Shown: positions 1-6,728 of the stretch, piece by piece
How positions within the stretch are numbered: position 1 is the first letter of the stretch
Layout of the letters: each line of letters begins with the position of its first letter
From: an uncultured Lachnospiraceae bacterium
GTDB lineage: Bacteria > Bacillota > Clostridia > Lachnospirales > Lachnospiraceae
Reading direction: 5' to 3'
Length of the DNA stretch: 9,824 nucleotides
Assembly (NCBI GenBank): GCA_910586405.1
Contig: CAJUII010000110.1
Span: forward strand, 1 to 9,824
Program-made: the position numbers and the translations under genes
Notes under the pieces: generated by a model
The model's database searches: none
What the model was told of the DNA's origin: nothing
What the model saw: the letters and a program-made list of their open reading frames with translations, nothing else

Positions 1-3
1 CAT

Positions 4-1401
4 CTACTGTATCCTGAACTCCCCGCCTGTAAACGAAATATCCTTATTGAGTGTCATGCTGGTTCCTCCCTGCCGCACCTGCAGGACATTATCGGCTGCT
101 ATCAGCAGGGATGCGCTGCCGCTGGCTATGGTGAGATCCTCTTTCGCCGCAACCACGATGTCCTTGTCACTGGTGATCATGATCCCCTCGCTGTCATTCA
201 TCTCCACCATCATGCCCTGATTGTTTGTCATCAGTATGGAGTCCGGTGTGAACAGGATCTCTTTTCCGTATTTTGTCTTAAAGGATTTGTACTCGGGATT
301 CTGCCTTGCGGCATCTGTCTGCCTGTGGACCGCACTCATTACGAAACTGTTCTCTTCACGGTCTGGCACATACAGACGCACGCTGTCGCCCTCCTCCGGC
401 ATGCAGTACCATCCTGTCCCGTCGGGCGAGGAGTACACGGTCGAATACAGGAACCATTTCTTTCCGTCTTGTGCATTCCATTCATCCCCTGCAATCCTTA
501 TCTGAACTCTGTCGCGCTGCACGCCGGTTACCACCGCATCAAAGGCACAGCCTGTCACACTTTCGTGCGGCATAGGCAACGGGTGGACTGCCTCCTTTTT
601 TCTCAGATGATAGGTATGGATGCACTCTCCATTAAGATAGTCTGTAAAAATCCGGTAAATATAGTAATTGTTCCCATTGTACGGCATCCAGTCACCAATC
701 TGGCAGATTTCCCTGTCTGTAATAATCAGCTCTGTCATGTCCGCCGTGCGCAGCCAGACCATGCCGCCGCGCGTTTTTTCCATATATTCGCGCATATCCA
801 GCCTTGTGCGGAGCTGGTCTGTGGGCAGTTTCCTCTGGATGCCCTCCGGCAGGCCTAAGATATACCGCACCCCCTTTCTCGGCGCATCCGCCACCATAAA
901 GCGCCCTGTCCGCGCCGCTGTCCGTCTGAGGAATTCCCAGTCTGTCTCATGATGTTGGATCAAAACCCCCGCAGTCCTGTCATCGGCTCCATCCGTGACG
1001 ATCACACGCCCGTCAGGATAGGCGCTTGTAATCTGTTCATGGACTGCTGTGCACAGTGTCTTTTTATTCTGAAACACCCTGAAATGCGGCTGCAGGTCCA
1101 TCAGGATGCTTCCGCTTGCCAGCGACAGATCCATGACTGTTCCATGGCCGTCATGGGAGAAGGCATAATCTGTAACAATCCCATGAAAAAGCACGGTATG
1201 TACTTCTCCGCTTATGCCTGTTATTTTCACCCATATTTCTCCAGACAGCATCCCAATATAGCGCTCTTCCCATACGTCTTTGATCTGCACTGACACGGAC
1301 GCTCTGGCATGGTCATTCACCGTTCTCATGATTTTCAGCTCCTGTATGGATACAAATTCAAATGGTTCTATTTTGATCTGGTTTTCTCTCATTTTTATCA
1401 T
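4..1401 (-). CDS. VgrG/gpD-like spike protein (shorter of two)
   Basis: This 465-residue protein is a trimeric spike subunit of a contractile injection system. The layout is typical of VgrG. A gp27/gpD-like base spans about residues 10-275 and contains the family signature HHETDWEFLRR at 150-160. A gp5-type OB-fold barrel spans about 285-358, including the WYCMPEEGD stretch near 331-339. A repetitive beta needle runs from about 378 to the end, with alternating hydrophobic and polar short strands. No effector domain follows the needle. It lies 9 nt after the Mog1-like gene, with AGAGAGGCGG just upstream. The start is ambiguous between ATG at 1401 (very short spacing) and ATG at 1392 (about 12 nt after GAGAGG). 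The TAG stop (6-4) is directly followed by ATG at 3-1, so another gene may begin at the window edge. The family is clear; the cargo it carries is not known. Confidence 0.88.
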   Translation of the reverse strand: MIKMRENQIKIEPFEFVSIQELKIMRTVNDHARASVSVQIKDVWEERYIGMLSGEIWVKITGISGEVHTVLFHGIVTDYAFSHDGHGTVMDLSLASGSILMDLQPHFRVFQNKKTLCTAVHEQITSAYPDGRVIVTDGADDRTAGVLIQHHETDWEFLRRTAARTGRFMVADAPRKGVRYILGLPEGIQRKLPTDQLRTRLDMREYMEKTRGGMVWLRTADMTELIITDREICQIGDWMPYNGNNYYIYRIFTDYLNGECIHTYHLRKKEAVHPLPMPHESVTGCAFDAVVTGVQRDRVQIRIAGDEWNAQDGKKWFLYSTVYSSPDGTGWYCMPEEGDSVRLYVPDREENSFVMSAVHRQTDAARQNPEYKSFKTKYGKEILFTPDSILMTNNQGMMVEMNDSEGIMITSDKDIVVAAKEDLTIASGSASLLIAADNVLQVRQGGTSMTLNKDISFTGGEFRIQ

Positions 1402-1410
1402 CCGCCTCTC

Positions 1411-1935
1411 TTATATACTTTTATATGCTTCTGTATTTTTCTGTGTATTCAGAAATTCTATGCTCCTCATGATATCCATGCGTGTTTTCCGGCCGCTTTC
1501 TGCCTGTCCTTCTGGCAGATGAAAGCTGCCCAGCAGCATTTTTTCGTCCACCGAAAGGATAAACATACTGTGGTACGCATCCTCCCTGATGCCGCCTGTG
1601 ATAAACGCAAAAATACCTGCCACCCCCGCCTTTATTCGGATCATCCGCGCCTGCTCCCTAATGCTCTCTGGATAGATATGGCTGATGACCCGCTGAATCT
1701 CCTGGACTGCCGTATATATCTGTTTTTCCTGCAGCTGCTTGTCCAGCAGGCTGAATGTGATTATCTGTTCTGCCTGCGTATCGGAGAACACTTCCTGTGG
1801 GGTTGTCCTGTACGGGAATTTTCTTGCCAGTATTTCGTCTGACGGTCTCTGCCACCCCTGCGGAAGTGTGATACGGATCCTCCCCTGGAGACAGTCTGAC
1901 ACCTGATATATAGCTTCTTCCTCTCTTATTTCCAT
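1411..1935 (-). CDS. Mog1/DcrB (DUF1795)-like protein, candidate spike-effector chaperone
   Basis: This 174-residue soluble protein has no signal peptide or membrane helix. Its order of elements fits the Mog1/DcrB/DUF1795 alpha-beta fold: an opening strand and turn GRIRITLPQGW at 18-28, a strand ITFSLL at 59-64, an amphipathic helix at about 72-90, a strand pair around 97-113 (RMIRIKAG, IFAFITGG), a strand MFILSVDEKMLLGSF at 124-138, and a final helix IMRSIEFL at 155-162. T6SS Eag chaperones, which hold PAAR effectors before loading on VgrG, belong to DUF1795. Its place between two VgrG genes in an operon with a PAAR-like protein supports a chaperone role. The fold call is pattern recognition without a profile search and the function is inferred. 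ATG at 1935 follows AGAGAGG at 9 nt. Its 5' half overlaps the open frame of the small upstream ORF. Confidence 0.72.
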   Translation of the reverse strand: MEIREEEAIYQVSDCLQGRIRITLPQGWQRPSDEILARKFPYRTTPQEVFSDTQAEQIITFSLLDKQLQEKQIYTAVQEIQRVISHIYPESIREQARMIRIKAGVAGIFAFITGGIREDAYHSMFILSVDEKMLLGSFHLPEGQAESGRKTRMDIMRSIEFLNTQKNTEAYKSI

Positions 1936-2167
1936 GTGAATTTACCTCTCTGATCTGTTTATTTTTCTGGCTGCCTTTCCAGTCTGCGCTGTTAAAATCA
2001 ATTGGAACTGCTCTATGATACTTTCCCGCCTGCGGCAGCTCTGGTTCCAGCAGCAGCTGTTCCATCCTCTTTACCGCCTGTTTTTTTATGTCTGTGGCAT
2101 TCAGCTGATTGATTCTGTCGATTGCCGGATTCTTGCCAATACCTCCAATCTTTACGCTCTCACTCAT
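1658..2167 (-). CDS. Small hypothetical protein; frame reads through into next gene, probable frameshift
   Basis: ATG at 2167 sits 4 nt after the TGA of the preceding VgrG and 5 nt after a strong GGAAGGTG site, so translation initiation here is convincing. The first 67 residues (starting MSESVKIGGIGKNPAIDRIN) look like a genuine small soluble protein with a helix around 25-41 and no membrane segment. The frame then stays open to 1658, but its last 90 or so residues lie over the Mog1-like gene in another frame and are rich in Gly, Arg, Ser and Pro with no convincing fold. A run of five A on the coding strand (1962-1966) marks the change. One more A would give an immediate TAA, and one fewer would give a TAA just before the next start. 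The true product is therefore probably 69-75 residues, ending near 1940-1960. Function is unknown. The small open frame is well supported; the 3' end is not. Confidence 0.5.
   Translation of the reverse strand: MSESVKIGGIGKNPAIDRINQLNATDIKKQAVKRMEQLLLEPELPQAGKYHRAVPIDFNSADWKGSQKNKQIREVNSHGNKRGRSYISGVRLSPGEDPYHTSAGVAETVRRNTGKKIPVQDNPTGSVLRYAGRTDNHIQPAGQAAAGKTDIYGSPGDSAGHQPYLSREH
1962..1966 (-). other. A5 homopolymer at the probable frameshift point
   Basis: Five A on the coding strand fall in codons 68-69 of the small ORF. A6 here would produce CAG AAA AAA TAA, and A4 would produce a TAA eight codons after CAG, within the ribosome binding region of the next gene. Either change would end the small gene neatly before ATG 1935. 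Whether it is a sequencing error, a real mutation or chance cannot be told from one sequence. Confidence 0.4.
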
Positions 2168-2171
2168 TCTG

Positions 2172-3776
2172 TCACCTTCCTTTTCCTGATTGGTTTTTAC
2201 GTCCTGTCCTGCTAAAGGCAGGCATTCCTGCCGCCACCGCTTCCACCGCCGGGCTTCCCATATCTCCTGCCGGGATACTTGACAGGAGATCACAGACAAT
2301 ATCCCCTACCGCATATTTTTCTGCTGCCTTGGCAGGCGTTGTCTTTTTTCTCTTTTTCTCTGTGACCTGTGCTGCATTGGAGGCAAAACTGCCCACCCGC
2401 CCAATGGAATCAAAGGCATTGCAGAGATTGATGACAGCAGGTGACAGGATGTCCTTCCTGACAAATGTTGCCTCTTTTGGCGCCATCATGCTGACATTCT
2501 TTCCTTTCAGCTCCACCTGCCCTTCTGCCAGCAGGGAGATCTTACCGGCTGTCTGAAGCCCCAGCCCCCTGTCATCCTCTATGGAAATTTCCGCAGTGCT
2601 CCCTGTCATGCTGCGCAGCCCCACCGCTGCAGGCTCCATATGCATCCTTTTATGGCTGTCTGTTGTAAAGTACCGGTTCTGAGGGTCTGCAAGCTCTCCG
2701 CACAGCGGGCCGTTCTCCCTCACCGCATAAATCACACTGCCTGACGCTTCATCGGCACTGCCAAAATACACTGCCGCCTTCGTCCCTTTCTCCGGCATAC
2801 AGTACAGCAGATTTCCTGTTGCAGGCGTCCACGGAAATTCATAGGCGCTGTCAGCATCCTGTGCCCTGTCTATACCCAGATGCACTTTGACAAACTCCTG
2901 CCTTGTTTCTAGTATTCTTCCTGTGATGACTGCACCCTCAAGCGTTTTTGCCGGTATTTTTTCCGTTCTGAAACATTCCCCTGGAAAGAGGAGCGCGCTG
3001 CATTTCAGACAGCCTTCTGCAAAGTGTGTATCAGCCTCCATCACATAAAACGGCATCCCATGAATGCGGAACTGATCTCCGATTCTTGTAAACGCTGTTT
3101 TGGCAATACGATACCCTTTAAATTTTGCAGGCAGTGTGCTGTATTTCTTTTCCTGACAGAATGCTTTCAGTGTGTGCTCGTACTGTTCCAGCAGAAGTTC
3201 ACCCTGATCTTCGCCATCGCGCACTCCTGCATGGATACTGATTCCCGCGGAAAAATCCCCGGCTGTGATCCCCTCCCTCAGATGGCTGAGCAGTCTTACA
3301 AGAAACTGGTAATCCGTCTCCCTGTGCTGGATCAGCGGATGCACCAGCTGTCTGTCCGGCGCATTCCAGATCAGGGATGCGCCATACCCGCGTGCAACGA
3401 TCTGAGCAACATCATGGTATGTCATGGATACATCCTGAAACGATCTGGACTTTTTCTGGATGTCCATCAGCCATGTATGGGAGACTGCTTTTAGAGACAG
3501 GATTGAATACCCGCCCTCTCTGGAAAGCTCCACTGCCTGTATGACACCGGAAAACAGAATCTTCTCCGTGGCGCTGTCATCATCCCTGCCTGTGATCTTG
3601 ATACTGTCATTTTCTGTATCCATGAAGGCGTTCTCTGCCTTGTCGCTTTTCACAGCCGCTGTGGCTTCTGCATAGGTATGCTGCCCATAGCGGGCATGGA
3701 TTGTGCAGGTGTGTATGCTTAATATGTGGAACCTGCACTTGATATGTAACTGCATGTCTGATATTTTTTTCTTCAT
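2172..3776 (-). CDS. VgrG/gpD-like spike protein with C-terminal extension
   Basis: This 534-residue protein is the first of two VgrG-like spike subunits. A gp27/gpD-like base covers about residues 8-275 and contains the conserved HRETDYQFLVRLL at 151-163. An OB-fold barrel covers about 279-353 (GAVITGRI at 281-288, LLYCMPEKGTKAAVYF at 323-338). A beta needle follows at about 370-440, ending in strands such as VELKGKNVSMMAPKEATFV. Unlike the second VgrG, it carries about 95 further residues after the needle: a predicted helix near 441-470, a Lys-rich linker EKKRKK at 473-478, then a Gly/Ala/Pro segment. This tail may bind a PAAR-like tip or effector. ATG at 3776 is preceded by AAAGGAG at 5 nt, so the start is secure. 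It lies 31 nt after the membrane-anchored gene, and its TGA overlaps the ribosome binding site of the small ORF. Family assignment is firm; the role of the tail is inference. Confidence 0.88.
   Translation of the reverse strand: MKKKISDMQLHIKCRFHILSIHTCTIHARYGQHTYAEATAAVKSDKAENAFMDTENDSIKITGRDDDSATEKILFSGVIQAVELSREGGYSILSLKAVSHTWLMDIQKKSRSFQDVSMTYHDVAQIVARGYGASLIWNAPDRQLVHPLIQHRETDYQFLVRLLSHLREGITAGDFSAGISIHAGVRDGEDQGELLLEQYEHTLKAFCQEKKYSTLPAKFKGYRIAKTAFTRIGDQFRIHGMPFYVMEADTHFAEGCLKCSALLFPGECFRTEKIPAKTLEGAVITGRILETRQEFVKVHLGIDRAQDADSAYEFPWTPATGNLLYCMPEKGTKAAVYFGSADEASGSVIYAVRENGPLCGELADPQNRYFTTDSHKRMHMEPAAVGLRSMTGSTAEISIEDDRGLGLQTAGKISLLAEGQVELKGKNVSMMAPKEATFVRKDILSPAVINLCNAFDSIGRVGSFASNAAQVTEKKRKKTTPAKAAEKYAVGDIVCDLLSSIPAGDMGSPAVEAVAAGMPAFSRTGRKNQSGKGR
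2173..2180 (-). promoter_or_regulatory. Ribosome binding site of the small ORF after the first VgrG
   Basis: The coding strand reads GGAAGGTG, then ACAGA, then ATG at 2167. The site includes part of the TGA stop of the VgrG gene, so the two genes are likely translationally coupled. This is the main evidence that the short ORF is really translated. Confidence 0.65.
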
Positions 3777-3781
3777 TAGTG

Positions 3782-3788
3782 CTCCTTT
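3782..3788 (-). promoter_or_regulatory. Ribosome binding site of the first VgrG gene
   Basis: The coding strand reads AAAGGAG, then CACTA, then ATG at 3776. It is the closest match to the AGGAGG consensus among the sites I examined here. It sits in the largest gap of the window (3777-3807, 31 nt), which leaves little room for a separate promoter or terminator, and none is apparent. Confidence 0.75.
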
Positions 3789-3807
3789 CTGTTTTATTTC
3801 AATATTA

Positions 3808-4629
3808 CTATTCTGATATCCAATTTATATCCTCAGTCTTGAGATAAATTTCTCCTATCAACACAACCTTTTCTTTTGCTTGTTTATCATAACATTGAAC
3901 ATATTTTTGCAGCTGTTCGACAGTGCCATTTACTTCCTTCATCTGAAAAATATTTAACATATTTTCATACCCAGTTTGTAAAATATCTTCTTTTTCAACT
4001 TGTGTAAAACTTTCATAAATAGAATATCCTTCTTGTTTGTCTTCAATTCGTTCTTGTCCAGGTCTGCAGTCCCATTCTACAAACATTAATTCCATATTCC
4101 AGTTTTCATTATAGGAAATTTCTTGATATAGTGTTACATCATGATTAGCGGCAATATGCAGTCTGGTTTGTATATAGTATTTATTAACTGTTTCATCCAC
4201 AAATATTTCTGCATCCCTTATATCACTTGTCACAAATCTAAATAATAAATTCCCGCAATCATCAAATACATTGTTATAAGAAATTGTTGTTGATGTTTCT
4301 ACATACACATATGATAAAATAATTTCCATATTGCCATCCTTTGTAAAATCATAACCCGAAATTTCTATCCATCTTAAAGCTATTGGATACTTGTCAAGAA
4401 ACATAGCTATTTCATTACTGTTTTTTTCTATGATGGCACATATATCATCACGGTGTGGAGAAATATTTGTTGCTATATCCTTATTATTCGTTATCTGCAC
4501 ACTTTTTTCTGCTTCACCCTGATTATTTGACCTCCTTATTTCTATCACTGTATTATTTGACCAGACATATAAAAGAAGCAGACATGCCAGAATCAAAGGC
4601 ACTGCTATAAAACATATTTTTTTATGCAT
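3808..4629 (-). CDS. Membrane-anchored protein of unknown family, candidate immunity protein
   Basis: Taken from ATG 4629 this is 273 residues. It has a short basic N-terminus, one hydrophobic segment at about 4-24 (CFIAVPLILACLLLLYVW), and an exported domain of about 250 residues. LILAC at 11-15 is a weak lipobox, but the hydrophobic run continues past the Cys, so a signal anchor is more likely than a lipoprotein. DFTKDGNMEI at 94-103 resembles the calcium-type D-x-x-x-DG-x-x-E loop common in Gram-positive surface proteins. The rest is beta-rich and acidic. The frame stays open up to 4713, but that would overlap the end of the DUF4280 gene by 80 nt and place the helix internally. With ATG 4629 the gene begins 4 nt after that gene's stop, 12 nt from GGAAGG. 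Its A/T-rich sequence, tight coupling to a spike-tip effector candidate and external domain suggest immunity, but there is no family match. Confidence 0.75.
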   Translation of the reverse strand: MHKKICFIAVPLILACLLLLYVWSNNTVIEIRRSNNQGEAEKSVQITNNKDIATNISPHRDDICAIIEKNSNEIAMFLDKYPIALRWIEISGYDFTKDGNMEIILSYVYVETSTTISYNNVFDDCGNLLFRFVTSDIRDAEIFVDETVNKYYIQTRLHIAANHDVTLYQEISYNENWNMELMFVEWDCRPGQERIEDKQEGYSIYESFTQVEKEDILQTGYENMLNIFQMKEVNGTVEQLQKYVQCYDKQAKEKVVLIGEIYLKTEDINWISE

Positions 4630-4633
4630 ATCC

Positions 4634-5908
4634 TTATCTATCCTTCCAGCAGCCTCCATCCCTATAGTTTCCCGTAACATATGCTCCTTCTTTATAAGCA
4701 TATACTTCTTCAATTTCTAATTCAGTTCCGCCCAACAATTTATCAAAACTAACATTACCTCCTTCCGTAATATCATCACTTAATGTATTGTTTGTTACAA
4801 ACTCAACTATATTATTATGCGGATACAGATCAGATCTATCTTCTGAATTTTTTTCATCAACAACAATTACATTTAAATCGTAATTTCCACCATTCTTATC
4901 ACACAGCCGTACTAAAAATCTATATCCAAAATTTATATTTCCTTCTTCATCTGGTGTACAATAATTACTTGCTCTTGTAATAAAGCCTGGTGCCATAGCA
5001 ACACAATAATAATCGTCGTTTGCTTTTTCTCCTGGTATCTTACTTATTCTTGATAATCCATCTGAATCAGTATATTGATTACTGTGATTCATAATATAAT
5101 AATTTGGTGTACTCGATCCAAATTTTCCAGGTTCATGTGTTGAAAAATTGAATAATACTGGCACTCCCTTCCTGGCTCCTTCTCCGGATTCCCCTGATAA
5201 TCCACTTACTTTAGCTTGTTTATCTGCTTCATATATTAATACTATTTCTTCGTTAGAACTTTGTCCTGAATCGATAGGTGTAATCAATCCTCCATGACTA
5301 CAGAATAGCATAGACAGCATCGTAATCCCTTCTACTTCCTCCACTCTATTATCTACACCATAACTAAAGGTCTGATAGTTTGTATCCCGTATCATATTCT
5401 CCCAGTCATCCCTCAGTTTAATCAATTTACAACATGTGCCGTTTTTCTCGTAATATTCTCTGTTTCGCAATATCTCATCCGCCTCCTCATCATTTGGCTG
5501 ATTCAAGCAGTTGCACATAAAGGGTCTTATATTCTTGTCTGTATCTTTTTGGGGATCTTCTATTAACTCACGATCCTTTACAGTTGCCACTTTCTGTTCC
5601 TTATCGTATGCTGCATTTTTTGAAACCCTTAAGTTTGTTTTGGTTCTTATATCCGCCCCAATATCTGATGTGAGTATGATTGGCTGCCCCTTTACCAACA
5701 CCAAATCAGAAGTTGCCCTGTCACAGACCAGCACTGCACCATTTACCAAATATTTATCATCATCTGTACCATATTCCCTGCATATTTCCTTTTTGGCCTC
5801 TTCATATTCTTCTGCGGAAATATCTTCATCTGCAAGCTCCTCACTTACCATCTCATTTATCTTTTTATTTTTGGTTTCCTCTATATGTTTTTTATCTATT
5901 TCTCTCAT
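4634..5908 (-). CDS. PAAR-like DUF4280 spike-tip protein with C-terminal cargo domain
   Basis: Read from ATG 5908 this is 424 residues. Residues 1-50 are a charged helical segment. Residues about 54-225 match the DUF4280 (PAAR-like) pattern: NGAVLVC at 56-62, a Cys pair MCNC at 131-134, TCC at 158-160 followed by W169, then MLFCSHGGLI at 200-209 and SGQ at 214-216. The conserved Cys probably bind metal as in PAAR tips that cap VgrG. After a Gly/Ser linker (about 233-246), residues 250-424 form an extra beta-rich domain with YYCVA at 300-304, GYRFLVRL, VIVVDEKN, NIVEF and GNVSFDKL. This pattern recalls small double-psi-beta-barrel-like domains of Gram-positive phage and cell-wall proteins, so it may be a wall-acting or toxic cargo. 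The frame extends to a TTG at 5932, but GAGAGGG lies 5 nt before ATG 5908. DUF4280 is fairly certain; the cargo domain is tentative. Confidence 0.82.
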   Translation of the reverse strand: MREIDKKHIEETKNKKINEMVSEELADEDISAEEYEEAKKEICREYGTDDDKYLVNGAVLVCDRATSDLVLVKGQPIILTSDIGADIRTKTNLRVSKNAAYDKEQKVATVKDRELIEDPQKDTDKNIRPFMCNCLNQPNDEEADEILRNREYYEKNGTCCKLIKLRDDWENMIRDTNYQTFSYGVDNRVEEVEGITMLSMLFCSHGGLITPIDSGQSSNEEIVLIYEADKQAKVSGLSGESGEGARKGVPVLFNFSTHEPGKFGSSTPNYYIMNHSNQYTDSDGLSRISKIPGEKANDDYYCVAMAPGFITRASNYCTPDEEGNINFGYRFLVRLCDKNGGNYDLNVIVVDEKNSEDRSDLYPHNNIVEFVTNNTLSDDITEGGNVSFDKLLGGTELEIEEVYAYKEGAYVTGNYRDGGCWKDR

Positions 5909-5913
5909 ATTTT

Positions 5914-5920
5914 CCCTCTC
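5914..5920 (-). promoter_or_regulatory. Ribosome binding site deciding the DUF4280 start
   Basis: The coding strand reads GAGAGGG, then AAAAT, then ATG at 5908. It overlaps the TGA of the preceding gene, pointing to translational coupling. It favours ATG 5908 over the upstream TTG at 5932, which lies inside the previous gene. Confidence 0.75.
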
Positions 5921-6707
5921 ACTCCCACACAATCATCCGCCGCTCCGCGCTGCTTCCATTGTTTCTGTATGTCCCTGTTCCTCTGCGGATTCCGTCCAGT
6001 ATATCCACAAGCTTTTCAAAGGCTTCTTCGGTGCTGATCTTCCTGACATCCTGTACACTTTCGCCGGTCTTGCGCCGGATATAGTCTATGAGAATCCTGT
6101 AGTCTGCCGCCTCCTGCCCTTGCAGCAGGAAATAGGCAAACTGGATGTCGTGTTCTTCTGCCTTTTCACACTCAAGCACTTTCCGGGCGAAATAGTCTGT
6201 GATGTCCTTTGACAGGGTGTTCTGCCCTGCGCAGGACCATGTGGCGCCTGCCAGATTCACAGTGTCATACTCTGTTTGTATATCGTAGAAATCCTTGTAT
6301 TCAGTGCGCAGCACTGCGCCTTCTTTCAGCTTGAACCGGCACAGTTCGATTTCGTTTTTTCTGCGTTCCAGACTCTCGTCCAGCACAAACTCTGTCAGGT
6401 ATCTTGTGTAATCTGGCAGGTCCTCCTTCTCTTTTAACCGGAATTTCAGACTGGTATACTCCCCTGTCGGCGTATAGGATACGGTTTCCTCCCCTGTGAT
6501 CAAAAAGATATAATCCGCACACTTGATCATTCCCGGCGCGATGCGCAGTGTGCTGCCTTCTGGGTGTATCCCGCACCCAGAGAGGATTCCATTGGCATAC
6601 TTCAGATATTTTATCTGTAACGCTGAACAGGCGTAATCTCTGAGCGCCCACAATAATTCTTTCTTCATAATTCTTCCGCGCTCAAAAGCCGGATATATGT
6701 GTTCCAT
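5919..6707 (-). CDS. Baseplate/tail-adaptor-like protein (TssK-like N-terminal module suggested)
   Basis: From ATG 6707 this is 262 residues, with no signal or membrane segment. The N-terminus (YPAFERGRIMKKELLWALRD at 5-24), followed by YANGILSGCGI and LRIAPGMI near 37-61, resembles the opening of phage baseplate, fibre-adaptor and receptor-binding proteins, where a beta module with a G-I-L/S-G-x-x-I turn docks the wedge. The first half (35-135) is strand-rich and the second half (145-240) helical. T6SS TssK has a similar beta shoulder plus helical bundle, but it is longer and has a C-terminal head that is missing here. TTG 6716, GTG 6713 and ATG 6668 are alternative starts. ATG 6707 is preferred because it keeps the YPxFERGR segment and follows AAAGGGATTGGTGAGG. 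The gene lies 21 nt after the unknown 429-residue gene and 10 nt before the DUF4280 gene. A structural role in the injection machine is inferred. Confidence 0.68.
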   Translation of the reverse strand: MEHIYPAFERGRIMKKELLWALRDYACSALQIKYLKYANGILSGCGIHPEGSTLRIAPGMIKCADYIFLITGEETVSYTPTGEYTSLKFRLKEKEDLPDYTRYLTEFVLDESLERRKNEIELCRFKLKEGAVLRTEYKDFYDIQTEYDTVNLAGATWSCAGQNTLSKDITDYFARKVLECEKAEEHDIQFAYFLLQGQEAADYRILIDYIRRKTGESVQDVRKISTEEAFEKLVDILDGIRRGTGTYRNNGSSAERRMIVWE

Positions 6708-6728
6708 CCTCACCAATCCCTTTCGTAT

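Larger units (their letters stand above)
3800..5910. other. A/T-rich effector/immunity-like segment
   Basis: By eye, the bases across the DUF4280 gene and its membrane-anchored neighbour are clearly richer in A and T than the genes on both sides. The strongest skew is about 3840-5250, covering the membrane-anchored gene and the C-terminal cargo domain. The flanking VgrG and PP2C genes are much more balanced. Such a step in composition is common for exchangeable effector and immunity cassettes. No flanking repeat or mobile element was seen. Confidence 0.55.

Noticed and set aside
1..3. Start codon of a further downstream gene
   Set aside because: An ATG directly follows the TAG of the second VgrG, but only three bases are present, so a gene cannot be supported as a feature.
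1955..1972. Programmed -1 ribosomal frameshift at the A5 run
   Set aside because: The site in zero frame is G AAA AAT, not a classic X-XXY-YYZ heptamer, and no clear downstream stem was identified. An indel is the simpler explanation.
2168..2299. Upstream extension of the small ORF within the VgrG gene
   Set aside because: The frame is open to 2299, but it overlaps the VgrG C-terminus out of frame. The strong ribosome binding site is at 2173-2180, directly before ATG 2167.
3777..3807. Terminator or promoter in the 31-nt gap before the first VgrG
   Set aside because: No GC-rich hairpin with a T run and no convincing -35/-10 pair is visible. The gap is mostly ribosome binding site.
4630..4713. 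Longer N-terminus for the membrane-anchored protein
   Set aside because: It would overlap the DUF4280 gene by 80 nt and push the membrane helix to about residue 32. ATG 4629, just after the upstream stop, fits a signal-anchor protein better.
5511..6212. Plus-strand open frame of 233 codons
   Set aside because: It lies antisense to the DUF4280 and baseplate-like genes, has Ser/Leu/Phe-rich low-complexity content typical of a reversed frame, and would interrupt the operon.
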